A stretch of 64,000 bases of DNA from Arachis hypogaea (lineage: Eukaryota > Streptophyta > Magnoliopsida > Fabales > Fabaceae): assembly GCF_003086295.3 (NCBI RefSeq), contig NC_092038.1, forward strand, positions 105,183,837-105,247,836, in the 5' to 3' direction. The notes beneath the pieces were generated by a model. That model searched no databases. It saw nothing but the letters and a program-made list of their open reading frames with translations, and was not told where the DNA came from. The number at the start of each line of letters is the position of its first letter. Position 1 is the stretch's first letter. A program made the position numbers and the translations under genes. Of this stretch, positions 21,124 to 32,637 are shown one piece after another.

Positions 21124-21584
21124 AATTAGTATATCTATTTTGATTTTATTTCCAATTAAGTTATAATTTATTTTTCTCATCATCATCAGGCATGAATAAA
21201 GTAGTAGATTTTTAGAATAAAGAAGTAATTTATATTTTTCGAGTTCTTAATAACAAAAATTATAATTAATTACATGTGGTGGCAATACTTTTTGTTCTCT
21301 GAATGAATGCTTGAACAGTGCATAATTTTTATCTTGAATTTTATGAATATTGGCTCCTGAAAGAATGAGGAACACGAAAAATATTATTGATGATCTGAAA
21401 AATCATGAAATTGATTCTTGAAGCAAGAAAAAGCAGTTAAAAAAAAATTTGGATCAAAAGGAATAAAAGCCAAACAGCCCTTAAAACCAAAAGGCAAGGC
21501 TGAAAAGGATCCAAGGCTTTGAGCATCAGTGGATAGGAGGGCCTAAGGAAATAGTTCCAGGCCTTAGCGGCTAAACCAAGTTGT

Positions 21585-21985
21585 CCCTAACCATGTGCTT
21601 GTGGCATGCAGGTCCAAGTTACAAACTTGAGACTGAGTGGTTAAAGTCGTGATCCAAGTCAAAAAGAGTGTGCTCAAGAGCTCTGGACACCTCTGACTGG
21701 AGACTCTAGCAAAGCTGAGTCACAATCTGAAAAGGTTCACCTAGTCATGTGTCTGTGGCATTTATGTATCTGGTGGTAATACTGGAAAACAAAGTGCTTA
21801 GGGCCACGGCCAAGACTCATAAAATAACTGTGTTCAAGAATCAACATACTACACTAGGAGAATCAATAATACTATCTGAATTCTGAGTTCCTATGGATGC
21901 CAATCATTCTGAATTTCAAAGGATAAAGGGAGATGCCAAAACTGTTCAGAAACAAAAAGCTACAAGCCCCGCTCATCTAATAAGA
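21585..21985 (+). other. Conserved 3' UTR block of element A
   Basis: This noncoding stretch is shared with B (11868-12280), C (34425-34745), D (43130-43560) and F (62440-62770). The rest of the 3' UTR, 21006-21584, is A/T-rich with nothing recognisable except the AGT repeat. Confidence 0.65.
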
Positions 21986-22056
21986 ATCTGAGCTCCATTT
22001 AAAAATCTTAGATATTATTACTTCTTAATTTCTTTCATCCTATTTTATTTATCTAG

Positions 22057-22091
22057 TTGCTTGAGGACAAGCAACAGTTTAAGTTTGGTGT
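22057..22091 (+). other. Duplicated module, LTR-adjacent copy
   Basis: TTGCTTGAGGACAAGCAA then AAGTTTGGTGT, ending two bases before the 3' LTR. No classical polypurine tract is visible here, so this module occupies the place of plus-strand priming. Confidence 0.7.
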
Positions 22092-22093
22092 TG

Positions 22094-23622
22094 TGATGAG
22101 CGGATATTTTATACGCTTTTTGGGGGTAATTTCATGTAGATTTTAGTATGTTTTAATTGGTTTTTAGTAGAATATTATTGGTTTTTAGGCAAAAATTATA
22201 TTTCTAGACTTTACTATGAGTTTGTGTGTTTTTCTGTGATTTCAGGTATTTTCTGGCTGAAATTGAAGAAGCTGAGCAAAAATCTGAGTTAGGCTGTAAA
22301 AGGACTGCTGATGTTGTTGGATTCTGACCTCCCTGCACTCGAAATGGATTTTTTTGGAGCTACAGGAGTCCAATTGGCGCACTCTCAACAGCGTTGGAAA
22401 GTAGACATCCAGGACTTTCCAGCAATATATAATGGTCCATACTTTGCGCGAAGATAGATGACGCAACTTGGCGTTGAACGCCAAGTACATGCTGCTGTCT
22501 GGAGTTAAACGCCAGAAACACGTCATGATCCGGAGTTGAACGCCCAAAACACGTTATAACTTGGAGCTCAACTCCAAGAAAAGCCTCAGTTCGTGGATAG
22601 CTTTAGTCTCAGCCCCAGCACACACCAAGTGGGCCCCAGAAGTGGATTTCTACACCAATTATCTCAGTTTACTCATTTTCTGTAAACCTAGGTTACTAGT
22701 TTACTATTTAAACAACTTTTAGAGACTTATTTTGCACCTTATGACATTTTTTCAGATCTGAATTACATACTTTTTGACGGCATGAGTCTCTATACTCCAT
22801 TGTTGGGGGTGAGGAGCTCTGCAGCGTCTCGATGAATTAATACAATTCCTTTATTTTCCATTCAAACACGCTTGTTCTTATCTAAGATGTTCATTCGCGC
22901 TTAATTATGGAGAAGGTGATGATCCGTGACACTCATCACCTTCCTCAATCCATGAACGTGTGCCTGACAACCACCTCCGTTCTACATCAGATTGAATGAG
23001 TATCTCTTAGATTCATTACTCAGAATCTTCGTGGTATAAGCCGGATTGATGGCGGTATTCATGAGAATCCGGAAAGTCTAAACCTTGTCTGTGGTATTCT
23101 GAGTAGGATTCTGGGATTGAATGACTGTGACGAGCTTCAAACTCCTGAAGGCTGGGCGTTAGTGACAAATGCAAAAGAATCAATGGATTCTATTCCAACC
23201 TGATTGAGAACCGACAGATGATTAGCCGTGTTGTGACAGAGCATAGGAACGTTTTCACTGAGAGGATGGGAAGTAGCCATTGACAACGATGACACCCTAC
23301 ATAGAACTTGCCATGGAAGGGACTTTGCGTGTGGAAAAGGATTTCAAGGAAGAGTTGAAGTTCAGAGGACAAAGCATCTCCAAAACTCCAACATATTTCT
23401 CATTACTGCACAACAAGTAACGCTTTTATTCTCTTTTATTTTTCCAATCTAATAATTCCAACTGATAATTTTAATTAATATCCTGACTAAGAATAATAAG
23501 ATAAACATAGCTTGATTCAAACCAATAATCTCCGTGGGATCGACCCTTACTCACGTAAGGTATTACTTGGACGACCCAGTGCACTTGCTGGTTAGTTGTG
23601 CGGATCACAAATTCGTGCACCA
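22094..23622 (+). repeat. 3' LTR of element A (type I, 1529 bp)
   Basis: Starts TGATGAGCGG, ends GTGCACCA, with roughly 30 differences from the 5' copy. U5 hairpin at 23546-23559. Followed by TSD GAGGT. Confidence 0.94.
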
Positions 23623-23627
23623 GAGGT
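23623..23627. repeat. Target site duplication of element A, right copy (GAGGT)
   Basis: Second copy of GAGGT; O RT continues directly from it. Confidence 0.95.
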
Positions 23628-23707
23628 CCGCTCGTTTTTATGACATGCAGGATTCTATAGGCACTTTATCAAATATTTCAACGAGATTGCTTTGCCATTG
23701 TCGCGCC
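23628..23707 (+). pseudogene. O reverse transcriptase, middle scrap
   Basis: Eighty bases encode the H-A-G-F-Y-R-H-F-I block and P-L-S-R, the direct continuation of RT from 2820. A TGA stands where Gly is expected before H-A-G-F. It is cut by T2 at TSD GCGCC (23703-23707). Confidence 0.9.
23703..23707. repeat. Target site duplication of solo LTR T2, left copy (GCGCC)
   Basis: GCGCC precedes T2 and recurs at 25754-25758; the RT frame of O continues. Confidence 0.95.
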
Positions 23708-25753
23708 TGATGACAAGTCATCATATACCCATTTTTCAAGCTAATTTCACTTGTTTTGTTAGTTTTTATACACTTTCTTGCATCCTAAGTAAGTGATTTG
23801 GAATGAAAATGCATAAGTTCTTTAAATCAAGCAACCACCATGAAATTAATGTTAATCCATGAGGTTTAAGCTAATTTTAATTGAATTTTAATTGATTTAT
23901 AAGCCTCTTGAATTTAGTGATACTTTGAGTGGTTGTTTTGGTTTATTGTAGGTGAAGAAAAGAAAAAAAAAATGTGGCCTAAAGAAAGCGTGACCCAAGG
24001 AGAAGGAAGCGTGGTTAAAGGGATGAGAAGTGTGCCGCATGGAAGGGAGGAAGCAAACATTGCCCTCCACAAGGGCACACTGCCCTCTAGGAGGGCAACA
24101 TAAGGAAACAAGCTTGAGAAGCAATTCTGCCCTGCCCTCCTCAAGGGCAATGTCGGGCTCACAAGGGCAGAATCATGATGAAGCAAAGTGAGGATGAAGC
24201 AAATTTTGGCTAACTTAAAATCTGGGCGCTCACAGCATGACCATGCCTACTTGAAAGGGCTATAACTTGAGTTACAGACGTCCGATTGATGTGCTTCCAG
24301 TTGCGTTGGAAAGCTGACATTCAGAGCTTTCCAACGATATATAGAAATCCATATTTAGCGTCCAATTGAGGCAGGAACGAAAGGCATCTTTAAGGGCCAA
24401 AAATAAGCAAAAATAAACCAAGGAAATTATAGTAGCGTGTTTGCCTCCTCCATGATTCGAACACGGGACAAGCATTTTGGAAACATTGCCCTGCCCTTGG
24501 CGCGGGCAGGGCAGCATTTGGATGGCACACCAATGTGGCGCACCAAGAAGCATCGCGCGCACCAAGCTTCGTCCCTGGCAGCACCAACCGCGCGCACCAA
24601 CACAAATCTGGCGCATCATACTTTTCTGCCCTGCCCTTGGCGTGGGCAGGGCAGCGTTTCACGCATCAGGCTGCACCATGGCCGCACCAAGCTCGCACAT
24701 TGCCGCACCAAATCCACGCACCATGCACCAACTTTCTGCCCTGCCCTCCACAAGGGCAGGGCAGCCTCCTGGAAGCTAATTTCTCATGGGCTGAAAATTG
24801 GATTAAAAATCCAATTTAATTCATTTCTTCACCAAATCAAAAGCCCATCAAAATTCCAAAATCCAAGAATAGAAAGTGTATAAATAGGAGCTAGTTTTAT
24901 GTAATTGGGGAGCTAGAGATTTTATTTTGTAATTTTCCTTTCCGCTTGCATTTTAACTTTGAACTTTGGAATTTCTTAGAGGATTAGGAAGGAGAATTGA
25001 TCTCTCTTCTTCCTGGTTCTTGCTTGAGCACTCTTCACTTTTCTTGCTTTGGATCTTGGGTGAATAATTGAAGAACTTCTGTTTCAATTTCACCTTGAGA
25101 TCTCTTCTTTAATTTTCTGCATAATTGAATTCTAGTTTCGGTTCATTTCTTCTTCTTCTGCAATTCTGCAATTTGCTCTCCTTTATTTCTTTTGCAATTG
25201 TTCTTGTTGGATCAAGGAAGGATTTGAGATCTAGACTTGTTATCTAGTCTCTTCCAATCCTGAGATCTTTAACATTCTTTTAAATTGCTGCAAATTAAGC
25301 ACTGCTTTTCTGTTTAGAATTCTTCAAGCAATTTCCATTTTCTGTTTAGATCTGTTGCATGATTTTGCACCTTTTACTTCTCTGTTCGATTGCTATTTAC
25401 ACTTTCCTGTTGAATTTTAATTTCCAGCACCCGACCCCTTTACTTTTCATGCAGTTTACATTTCTTGTCATTTAAGATTCTTGCAATTTTACTTTCTTGT
25501 TCTTTAAGTTTCCTGCAATTTTACTTTCTGCACTTTAATTTTCCTTGCTATTTAATTTCTGTTGGTTACACTTCATCCAAATTCATTTCAATGTTAGCTT
25601 GACTAAACTAATCACCCACTAAAATTGCTTGATCCATCAATCCCTGTGGGATCGACCTCACTCTAAGTGAGTTATTATTACTTGATGCGACCCGGTACAC
25701 TTGCCGGTTGGATTTGTGTGTTGGAAATTCGTTTTTCCACAAAAACACCATCA
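23708..25753 (+). mobile_element. T2: solo LTR (type IV, 2046 bp) in element O
   Basis: Same ends as T1 (TGATGACAAGTCATCA ... CACCATCA), with TSD GCGCC. It has TATAAATA at 24879-24886, U3 hairpin at 24305-24335, U5 hairpin at 25657-25671 and three strong CTGCCCTGCCC hairpins (24485-24764) plus looser copies at about 24059-24173. No internal region. The many open frames over the GC hairpins are not genes. Confidence 0.93.
24485..24764. repeat. CTGCCCTGCCC hairpins in T2
   Basis: Three inverted repeats at about 24485-24514, 24626-24654 and 24736-24764. The loops differ from T1 while the arms are kept. Confidence 0.88.
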
Positions 25754-25758
25754 GCGCC

Positions 25759-26610
25759 TACTCCAAAAAGATATGGACTTTGAGTTTGACAGTGAATGTG
25801 TGAAAGCTTTTGAAGAGATAAGGAGAGTTCTTACCACGGCACCGATTGTGCGAGGCCCCAACTGGACGTTGCCATTTGAGATAATGTGCGATGTGTCAAA
25901 CCATACTATAGGTGCCGCACTTGTACAGCGCAATGGTAAACTCCCTTTATGTCGTTGCATACTCTTCTAAAACACTTGATGCAGCACAATCCAACTATAC
26001 CACTACTGAAAAAGAACTCCTAGCTATTGTTCATGCTTTAGATAAATTCAGATCTTATTTGCTAGGATCAAAGATAGTGGTATACACGGATCATACAGCT
26101 TTGAAATACTTATTGACAAAGAATTAGTCAAAACCTAGACTCATACGTTGGATCTTGCTTTTGCAAGAATTTGACATTGAGATTAGGGACTGGAGTGGAT
26201 CTCAAAACTTGGTTGCGGATCATTTAAGCCGCCTTGAGAATTTAAAATTTGATCCCTTTCCGATCAATGACTCATTCCCATTAGATAGTTTGCATGCTGT
26301 GTCGGATAGCTTTCCTTGGTTTGCCCCAATGGCGAACTACTTGGTAGCGAAACTCTTCCCTCCCAACTTTTCTAAACACCAAAGGGATAAGTTGAGGAGT
26401 GATTCCAAATACTACATTTGGGATGACCCTCACTTGTGGAAGAGGGGAGTGGACCAAGTAATTCGAAGATGTGTCCCGGAGTCTGAAATCCAACCTATTC
26501 TTGAAGCTTGCCATTCGTCCGAATGTGGTGGCCACTTTGGCCCACAAATGACCGCTAAAAAGGTGTTGGATTGTGGATTCTGGTGGCCAACTTTATTCAA
26601 GGATGCTAAC
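25759..26610 (+). pseudogene. O RT end, RNase H and integrase zinc domain
   Basis: The frame continues from 23707. RNase H has W-T-L-P-F-E-I-M-C-D (first Asp), E-K-E-L-L-A and Y-T-D-H-T-A-L. A frameshift lies near 25940 (after the N-G-K-L-P codons), and a TAG at 26125-26127 interrupts L-T-K-N. The integrase zinc region follows ([10 protein letters not shown], then C-V-S-C-H). The domain order is normal, but the copy is broken. Confidence 0.85.
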
Positions 26611-26615
26611 TGGTT

Positions 26616-27617
26616 ATGTGTGTCTTGCCATCAGTATCAGAAGTCGGGAAACACATCCCAAAGGATGAAATGCCTCAGCAACCTATGCTGTTCTGTGAGA
26701 TATTTGATGTATGGGGCATTGATTTTATGGGACCGTTTCCCAACTCCAGTGGGTATCTGTATATTCTGTTAGCAATTGACTACGTGTCAAAGTGGGTGGA
26801 AGCAATACCTACCCACCTTGACGACGCCAATACCGTCATTTCTTTTATTAAGAATAACATTTTATGCCGTTATGGGTCGCCACGAGCAATCGTGAGCGAC
26901 CAAGGATCCCACTTTTGTAACAGGAAAGTAGAGGCACTGCTCAAGCGCTATGGGGTAGTGCATAAGGTTGCCACTACTTATCATCCGCAAACCAACGGAC
27001 AAACAGAAGTGTCCAACCAGAAGATTAAGAGAATCTTGGAGAAAGTGGTCAATCCACAAAGGAAGGATTGGAGCCTCTGGTTAGGAGATGCACTATGGGT
27101 GTATAGAATGACCTACAAGACTCCATTAGGGATGAGTCCCTTCCGAATCGTCTATGGTAAGGCTTGCCACCTTCCGATGGTGATTGAGCACAAAGCCTAT
27201 TGGGCAATAAAGCGGTACAACATGGATTTGACCCAGGCAGGAGTAACCAGAAAATTGCAGCTAGAGGAGCTCGAGTGTTTGAGGAACAAAACGTATGAGA
27301 ATGCCCGGATTTACAAGGAAAAGACTAAAGCATTCCATGACCATCACATCCGGAAGAAGGACTTCCAAGAAGGTGATGAGGTTCTCCTCTACACTTCGAG
27401 GCTTCGTTTCATGCCTGGCAATCTTCGGTCTAGATGGGAAGGCCCTTTTAAGGTGAAGGAGATAAAGCCCTATGGAGTGGTGGAGTTGTTTGATCCTAAA
27501 AGTGAAGCAACTTTCAAGGTGAATGGACATAGAGTGAAGAAGTACCATGGCTACAAGCTCCCAAAAGAGCTAGAGGTGTTCCTATTGGCGGATGCACCTA
27601 GAGAAGGAGAAGCTTGA
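26616..27617 (+). pseudogene. O integrase core and C-terminal domain
   Basis: After another frameshift near 26650 an open frame of 333 codons holds G-I-D-F-M-G-P-F (first Asp), V-S-D-Q-G-S-H-F (second Asp) and T-E-V-S-N (Glu), then the C-terminal K-V-N-G-H-R-V-K-K segment. It ends in TGA at 27615. The first codons up to about I-P-K-D-E-M are partly out of the true frame, so the start shown is not the natural one. Confidence 0.85.
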
Positions 27618-27659
27618 GCAACTGACCGTCCAACTTAAGGACGTTAAAGAAAAGTGCTT

Positions 27660-27677
27660 GGTGGGAGGCACCCCACC
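27660..27677 (+). other. Post-integrase hairpin of element O
   Basis: GGTGGGAGGCACCCCACC: six-bp stem with loop AGGCAC. Relative to A (GCTGGG/CCCAGC), the second pair is swapped on both sides. GTAAGA follows at 27681, a fair splice donor. Confidence 0.65.
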
Positions 27678-27975
27678 GTGGTAAGATCTTCCTTGTGTAT
27701 ACCATCTTGCTTTTAGCTTTAGAATCTTGTGAATTTTGTGACTTCTTGATGTTATTGATTGCTTATGAATGCTAGTTTTATTGATCTTGTTGGATAACTA
27801 GGATATTCAGATAGATTTCATCATTTTGGTATGGAAGAATTGTTGAAGTGGAGAGAATGCTATGTTTTGAATAGTGCATGAATTTGAGTGTGTTCTCTTG
27901 ACTACTAGCTTGAACACTTGTCAAAAATATGTTAGAATAGCTCTTGTTATGTTGAAAAAAAAAAGCAAGGAAAAA

Positions 27976-28505
27976 GGGCATCCGCGCGCAAGCGCACTAT
28001 ACGCGCACGCCGGTGGTGCATTTCTTACTCCTGGGCCAAAAAACCCGAGGGTTGTTCCCACTTTGTGCCCACTTTGTGTTCACTTCATGTCAGGCACCCA
28101 CGCGCCAGCGTGCATGCCGCCTGCGCACCCCCTTGCAACTTGGCCATCGACGCGCAAGCACACTGTGTGCGCGAGCCGATTGTACACTATGAACTCCCTA
28201 ATACAAAAATCCGAGAGTTGTGCCATACTTGTGCCTAGTCTATTCCCGTACTGATGCGTCCACGCACTGCGTGCGTCCACGCCAGTAGCCAATCCCATCA
28301 GGCACGCGTCAGCGTAATGTGCGCATCCGCGCGCCTGTGCTACATGCCAACTCTGGTATAAAAACCAGAGACTTAGGCCAACTTTGTGCCAGTACTGTGC
28401 CAGGGGCATAGCTGTACTCGCGTGTACGTGCCAATGACGTACACGTGTCCCTCGCTCAACTCTCACCGACGTGCCAGCGCACCGTGCACGCTCGCGTCGG
28501 TCGCA
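27976..28505 (+). repeat. GC-rich degenerate repeat array of element O
   Basis: About three to four degenerate units of roughly 130-150 bases. Each has a CGCGC-AAGCGCA-type GC-rich part and a part ending near ACTTTGTGCC. It sits between integrase and the 3' ORF, where A, D and F have GGCGTT palindromes. Open frames over it on both strands are not supported as genes. Confidence 0.6.
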
Positions 28506-29171
28506 CGAACTAATTTTAAAGCTGCGTGCCCTGCTTCTCTCATCCTCTTTCTTGTTTCTTTCTTCTTCTTCCTCCATCCCTTCTCTTCTCTTCTCATCTC
28601 TTCTCTTCCATACTCCACCACCACTATCTCCGGCTACTCACCGGCGACCACCACCTCTTCCGGTGGCACTACATCTCTTCCCTCTCTTTCTCATCTTCAA
28701 AAAGAAAATTCACCTTGTTCTTTTACACTTCTCAACGTTCTACTTCCTCCATATCTCATCTATTACTTTCTTTGCATCATTTCTTTTTCTAGTTAGATTT
28801 TTCTTGTTGATTTACTTATTTTCTTTTTTAGTTGCATGATTATACCACTTGCTTTTCACCTGATTACTATTTCTTCTTTTTGTTTTTCCATGGATGTTGA
28901 ACTTGAACTTTGATTTATTTTGATGGATTTTCTTGATTGTTCTTCATTATCTTTGTCAGTGGATGATGTTGTGTGATGATTGATACTTCATTTTGGGCTT
29001 CTAATTGGTTGAGTATCTCATAATTGCTCATTGCTTGTTAAATGCACACCAAGTGTTCGAGGAAATGCACAAATGCCATCTTGTTTTATTCTAGTCATAT
29101 ATCTTCAATTTGGTGCTTCCTCCTCATTCACTTGCTCTCTTCTAAGTGCATTGAACCCATTTTGCTTATTA

Positions 29172-29176
29172 CTTGC
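29172..29176. repeat. Target site duplication of S1, left copy (CTTGC)
   Basis: CTTGC recurs at 30957-30961. Confidence 0.94.
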
Positions 29177-30956
29177 TGGTGGACGAAATTGTGATAAAAG
29201 AGTTTCAGGCACTGTTAGAGAAGCTCACAACTCCGTTCAACTAACCAGCAAGTGTACTGGGTCGTCCAAGTAATAAACCTTACGTGAGTAAGGGTCGATC
29301 CCACAGAGATTGTTGGTATGAAGCAAGCTATGGTCACCTTGTAAATCTCAGTTAGGCAGATTAAATTGGTTTATGGGTTTCGAAAATAGAAATAAGAAAA
29401 TAAATAATAAAAGGGATAGAATACTTATGCAGATTCATTGGTGGGAATTTCAGATAAGCGAATGGAGATACTGTATGCTCAAGGACGCCTGCTATTCTCC
29501 TGCTTCAACTCAATCCTTCTTACTCCTTTCCATGGCAAGCTGTGTATAGGGGTTCACCATCAGCGGTGGCTACTTTCAATCCTCTCGGGAAAATGATCCT
29601 ATGCGGCTGTCACTCGCACGGCTAATCGTCTGGAGGCATCACCCATGGTTGATGGCTACATCCCATCCTCGCAGTGAAAACTACGCTCACGCACTCTGTC
29701 ACAGCACGGCTAATCACTGGTTGGTTCCTGCGCCTACTGGAATAGAATCCCTTGATTCTTTTGCGTCTGTCACTAACGCCCAGCACTTGCAAGTTTGAAG
29801 CACGTCACAGTCATTCATTACCGGAATCCTACTCGGAATACCACAGACAAGGTGAGACTTTCCGGATTCCCAGGATCCTACTCGGAATACCACAGACAAG
29901 GTGAGACTTTCCGGATCCTCATAAATGCCGCCATCTATCTAGCTTATACCACGAAGATTCTGTTGGGGAATCTAAGAGATATACATTCAAGCTCTGTTGC
30001 ATGTAGAACGGAAGTGGTTGTCAATCACGTGCGTTCATAAGTGAGAATGATAATGATCGTCACTTTCATCATTACATTCATCATGTTCTTGGGTGCGAAT
30101 GAATATCTTGGAATAAGAATAAGAGAGATTTGAATAAAAGATAATAGAATTGCATTAATACTTGAGGTACAGCAGAGCTCCACACCCTTAATCTATGGTG
30201 TGCAGAAACTCCACCGTTGAAAATACATAAGTAAAAGGTACAGGCATGGCCGAATGGCCAGCCCCCATGTTCTAAGAACTATGCGTTCAAAGATCTGATC
30301 CTAAGATCTAAAGTGATCAAAAGATATCTAATACAATAGATAAATGTTCTATTTATAATAAACTAGCTCCTAGGGTTTACATGAGTAAGTAATTGATGCA
30401 TAAATTCACTTCCGGGGCCCACTTGGTGTATGTTTGGGCTGAGCTTGATCAATCCACGAGCTAAGGCTTCTCTTGGAGTTGAACTCCGAGTTATGACGTG
30501 TTTTGGGCGTTCAACTCCGGATCATGACGTTTTTCTGGCGTTTAACTCCAGACAGCAGGTTGTACTTGGCGTTCAACGCCAAGTTACGTCATCATTCTTC
30601 GAATAAAGTATGAACTATTATATATTGCTGGAAAGCTCTGGATGTCTACTTTCCAACGCCGTTGAGAGCGTGCCAATTGGAGTTCTGTAGCTCCAGGAAA
30701 TCCATTTCGAGTGCAGGGAGGTCAGATTCCAACAGCATCAGCAGTCCTTTTGTCAGCCTTTTTCAGAGTTTTGCTCAAATCCCTCAATTTCAGCCAGAAT
30801 TTACCTGAAATCACAGAAAAAAACACAAACTCATAGTAAAGTCCAGAATTGTGAATTTAACATAAAAACTAATGAAAACATCCCTAAAAGTAGCTCAAAC
30901 TTACTAAAAACTATATAAAAACAATGCCAAAAAGCGTATAAATTATCCGCTCATCA
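29177..30956 (-). mobile_element. S1: solo LTR (type II, 1780 bp) in element O
   Basis: On the minus strand it starts TGATGAGCGGATAATTTATA and ends in CCA, and is closely similar over its full length to the LTRs of B. TSD CTTGC flanks it. No PBS or internal region follows, so it is a solo LTR of the B family. Confidence 0.93.
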
Positions 30957-31194
30957 CTTGCTAATTAGATATTCATTGAACATGACTTGCTCTTTGTTTT
31001 GGATGCTTAAGATCATTCCTTTCATGCCATATTGCATGCTTTACTCCCTCTTACATCCCATGCCAAGTGTTGTGACCCATGCTTCTATGACTACTTTGTT
31101 GCACTATTTCTTTTGGGCACTACCTCTCACTTGCGTGTTTGTTGAGTTGATCCTTTGGGTTTAACACTTTCCTTATTTCCCCTCCTTTTTCAGG

Positions 31195-32161
31195 ATGGCC
31201 ACCAAGAAAGGCAAGGAGAAAGCTTCAAGGAAACCAGCTACATAGAGGGTGCACTCTTCATTAGGAGCCAAACATCTATCTAAGAAGGCGAAGGCACCCG
31301 CTCCTATTGATGACAATCAGAAGAGCAACCCGGAAAAAGATTCTTCAAGATTCCCCAACCGCTTCTGTGAACTTGTGTTCCCCGCCATGGTTGAGAGGAT
31401 TTATCATGCTGAGCATCTACTCGCTCCGCCAGACAAAGTTGCTCCTTGTATTCTACCCCGCATTGAACAGTGAGGATGGGAGTTTCTTCTTAGAAAACCA
31501 CAAGAGGTCAACCTCTCATGGGTGGTAGAATTCTACACTAACTACCATCTTCCCTCTCTTCAATCGGTATACATGCGCTGAAAGCAAGTCTCAGTGTCAG
31601 AAGAGGCTATTCAGCAAGTGCTTAATGTCTTACCAGTACCAAGTGACATGGATGGCTACCAAGAGGTCTTACATCAGCGAGAAAAGTCTGGATTTGACTG
31701 GGACTCGGTCCTCCGAGTCATTGCTGAACCAAAGGCATTTTGGACCCATGGTCAACTCCAGATGAGACCCAAGTGCATTAACGCACGTTTCCTCAATGTG
31801 GAAGCTAGAGCTTGGGCCCAGATCCTATCCCACTATGTCCTACCTAGCACCCACAAGTCATCCTTCACGGTGGATCTCGCTTTGCTTGTTTGGTGTGTCC
31901 TCACAGGGAGACTGGTGAACATTCCACTTCTTGTCAAGCAAGCGATGAGTCAAGTCCACGTCCGGGGCAATTTGCCATTTCCAGCATTCGTATCTGATTT
32001 AGTTGCTGCTGTGGGTGTTCCTTGGGAAGCCATGGACACGAAAGCTATAATTCCGGCTAAGGGCGATGTGGTCCCAAGCGGAAAATACTTACATCTTCCC
32101 ATGAACAAACCAAGCCTTCACGTAGCCCTACCATCTATTATACCTTCCACCTCATTGTCAC
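31195..32161 (+). pseudogene. O 3' ORF (env-position protein), truncated
   Basis: ATG 31195 (M-A-T-K-K-G-K-E-K) follows a strong splice acceptor. One frame runs to 32161 with stops at 31243 (TAG), 31471 (TGA) and 31579 (TGA). A basic start, V-V-E-F-Y-T-N and a domain with R-F-L-N-V-E-A-R-A-W match the layout of the A and F 3' ORF (V-Q-E-F-Y, A-R-G-W-L-D-F-I), but the sequence is strongly diverged. It is cut by element D before the C-terminal coiled coil. Confidence 0.7.
32157..32161. repeat. Probable target site of element D (GTCAC)
   Basis: Five bases before the D LTR. The matching copy is not in the window, so this is only a probable TSD. Element C uses the same five bases inside the D LTR by coincidence. 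Confidence 0.4.
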
Positions 32162-32637
32162 TGGTGCACGAAATTGTAAATCACAATTCTTCACAACTTT
32201 TCACAACTAACCAGCAAGTGCACTGGGTCATCCAAGTAATACCTTGCGTGAGTAAGGGTTGAATCCCACGGAGATTGTTGGCTTGAAGCAAGCTATGGTT
32301 ATCTTGTAACTCTTAGTCAGGATAATAATAATTCTCAGTTTTGATTGGTAGTAAATAAAAAGCATGGATTAAATAATACTTGTTATGCAGTAATGGAGAA
32401 TATGTTAGAGCTTTGGAGATGCTTTGTCTTCTGAATCTCTGATTTCCCCTGTCTTCTTCTTCACGGACGCAAGGTTCCTCCTATGGCAAGCTGTGTATTG
32501 GTGGATCACCATTGTCAATGGCTACCATCCGTCCTCTCAGTGAAAATGGTCCAGGTGCGCTGTCACCACACGGCTAATCATCTGTCGATTCTCACTCATG
32601 CTGGAATAGGATCCATTGATCCTTTTGCGTCTGTCAC
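32162..32637 (-). repeat. D 3' LTR, distal part
   Basis: This is the U5 end on the minus strand, ending GTGCACCA as in element A. It is interrupted by C at GTCAC (32633-32637); the rest lies at 41951-43018. Confidence 0.88.

Larger units (their letters stand above)
2821..23622 (+). mobile_element. Element A: Athila-like LTR retrotransposon with two later insertions
   Basis: A is complete end to end. It has a 5' LTR at 2821-4348, PBS at 4355, a leader, gag-pol from 5377 to 18835, a palindrome array, a 3' ORF at 19911-21005, a 3' UTR and a 3' LTR at 22094-23622, with TSD GAGGT. Without the solo LTR T1 and element B it would be about 12.4 kb. The gag-pol pieces keep one frame across both insertions, with only two in-frame stops (TGA 9171, TAG 17546). 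The LTRs differ at roughly 30 sites by eye, mostly transitions. Order of domains, PBS type and the ORF after pol point to the Athila lineage. Confidence 0.92.
27681..31193 (+). other. Candidate intron or leader between O integrase and O 3' ORF
   Basis: GTAAGA (27681) could be a donor. At the other end, CTTATTTCCCCTCCTTTTTC followed by AG (31192-31193) is a strong acceptor, one base before ATG 31195. S1 splits the region. Contents besides S1: the GC repeat array (27976-28505), a pyrimidine-rich stretch (28520-28700) and A/T-rich sequence with no recognisable gene. Splicing is an inference. Confidence 0.4.
1..32161 (+). mobile_element. Element O: oldest Athila-like Ty3/gypsy element, interrupted by later insertions
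   Basis: This is the outermost recognisable layer. Its pieces lie at 1-2820, 23628-23707, 25759-29176 and 30962-32161, separated by A, T2 and S1, each flanked by a 5-base target duplication. Read across the insertions, the order is gag, protease (D-L-G-A), RT (F-M-D-D), RNase H, integrase, then a 3' ORF. Neither LTR is in the window: gag is cut by the window start, and the 3' ORF is cut by element D at 32162. The protein is clearly diverged from A, D and F (asparagine/glutamine-rich gag, different integrase tail), so O is a separate family. It carries many stops and frameshifts and is inactive. Confidence 0.85.

Noticed and set aside
27874..28839. Ser/His/Thr-rich frames over the GC array and pyrimidine tract of O
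   Set aside because: Overlapping frames on both strands with compositional bias; region reads as repeat array and leader.
32157..32161. GTCAC as proven target duplication of D
   Set aside because: The other side of D is missing; the same five bases used by C are a coincidence and do not confirm it.
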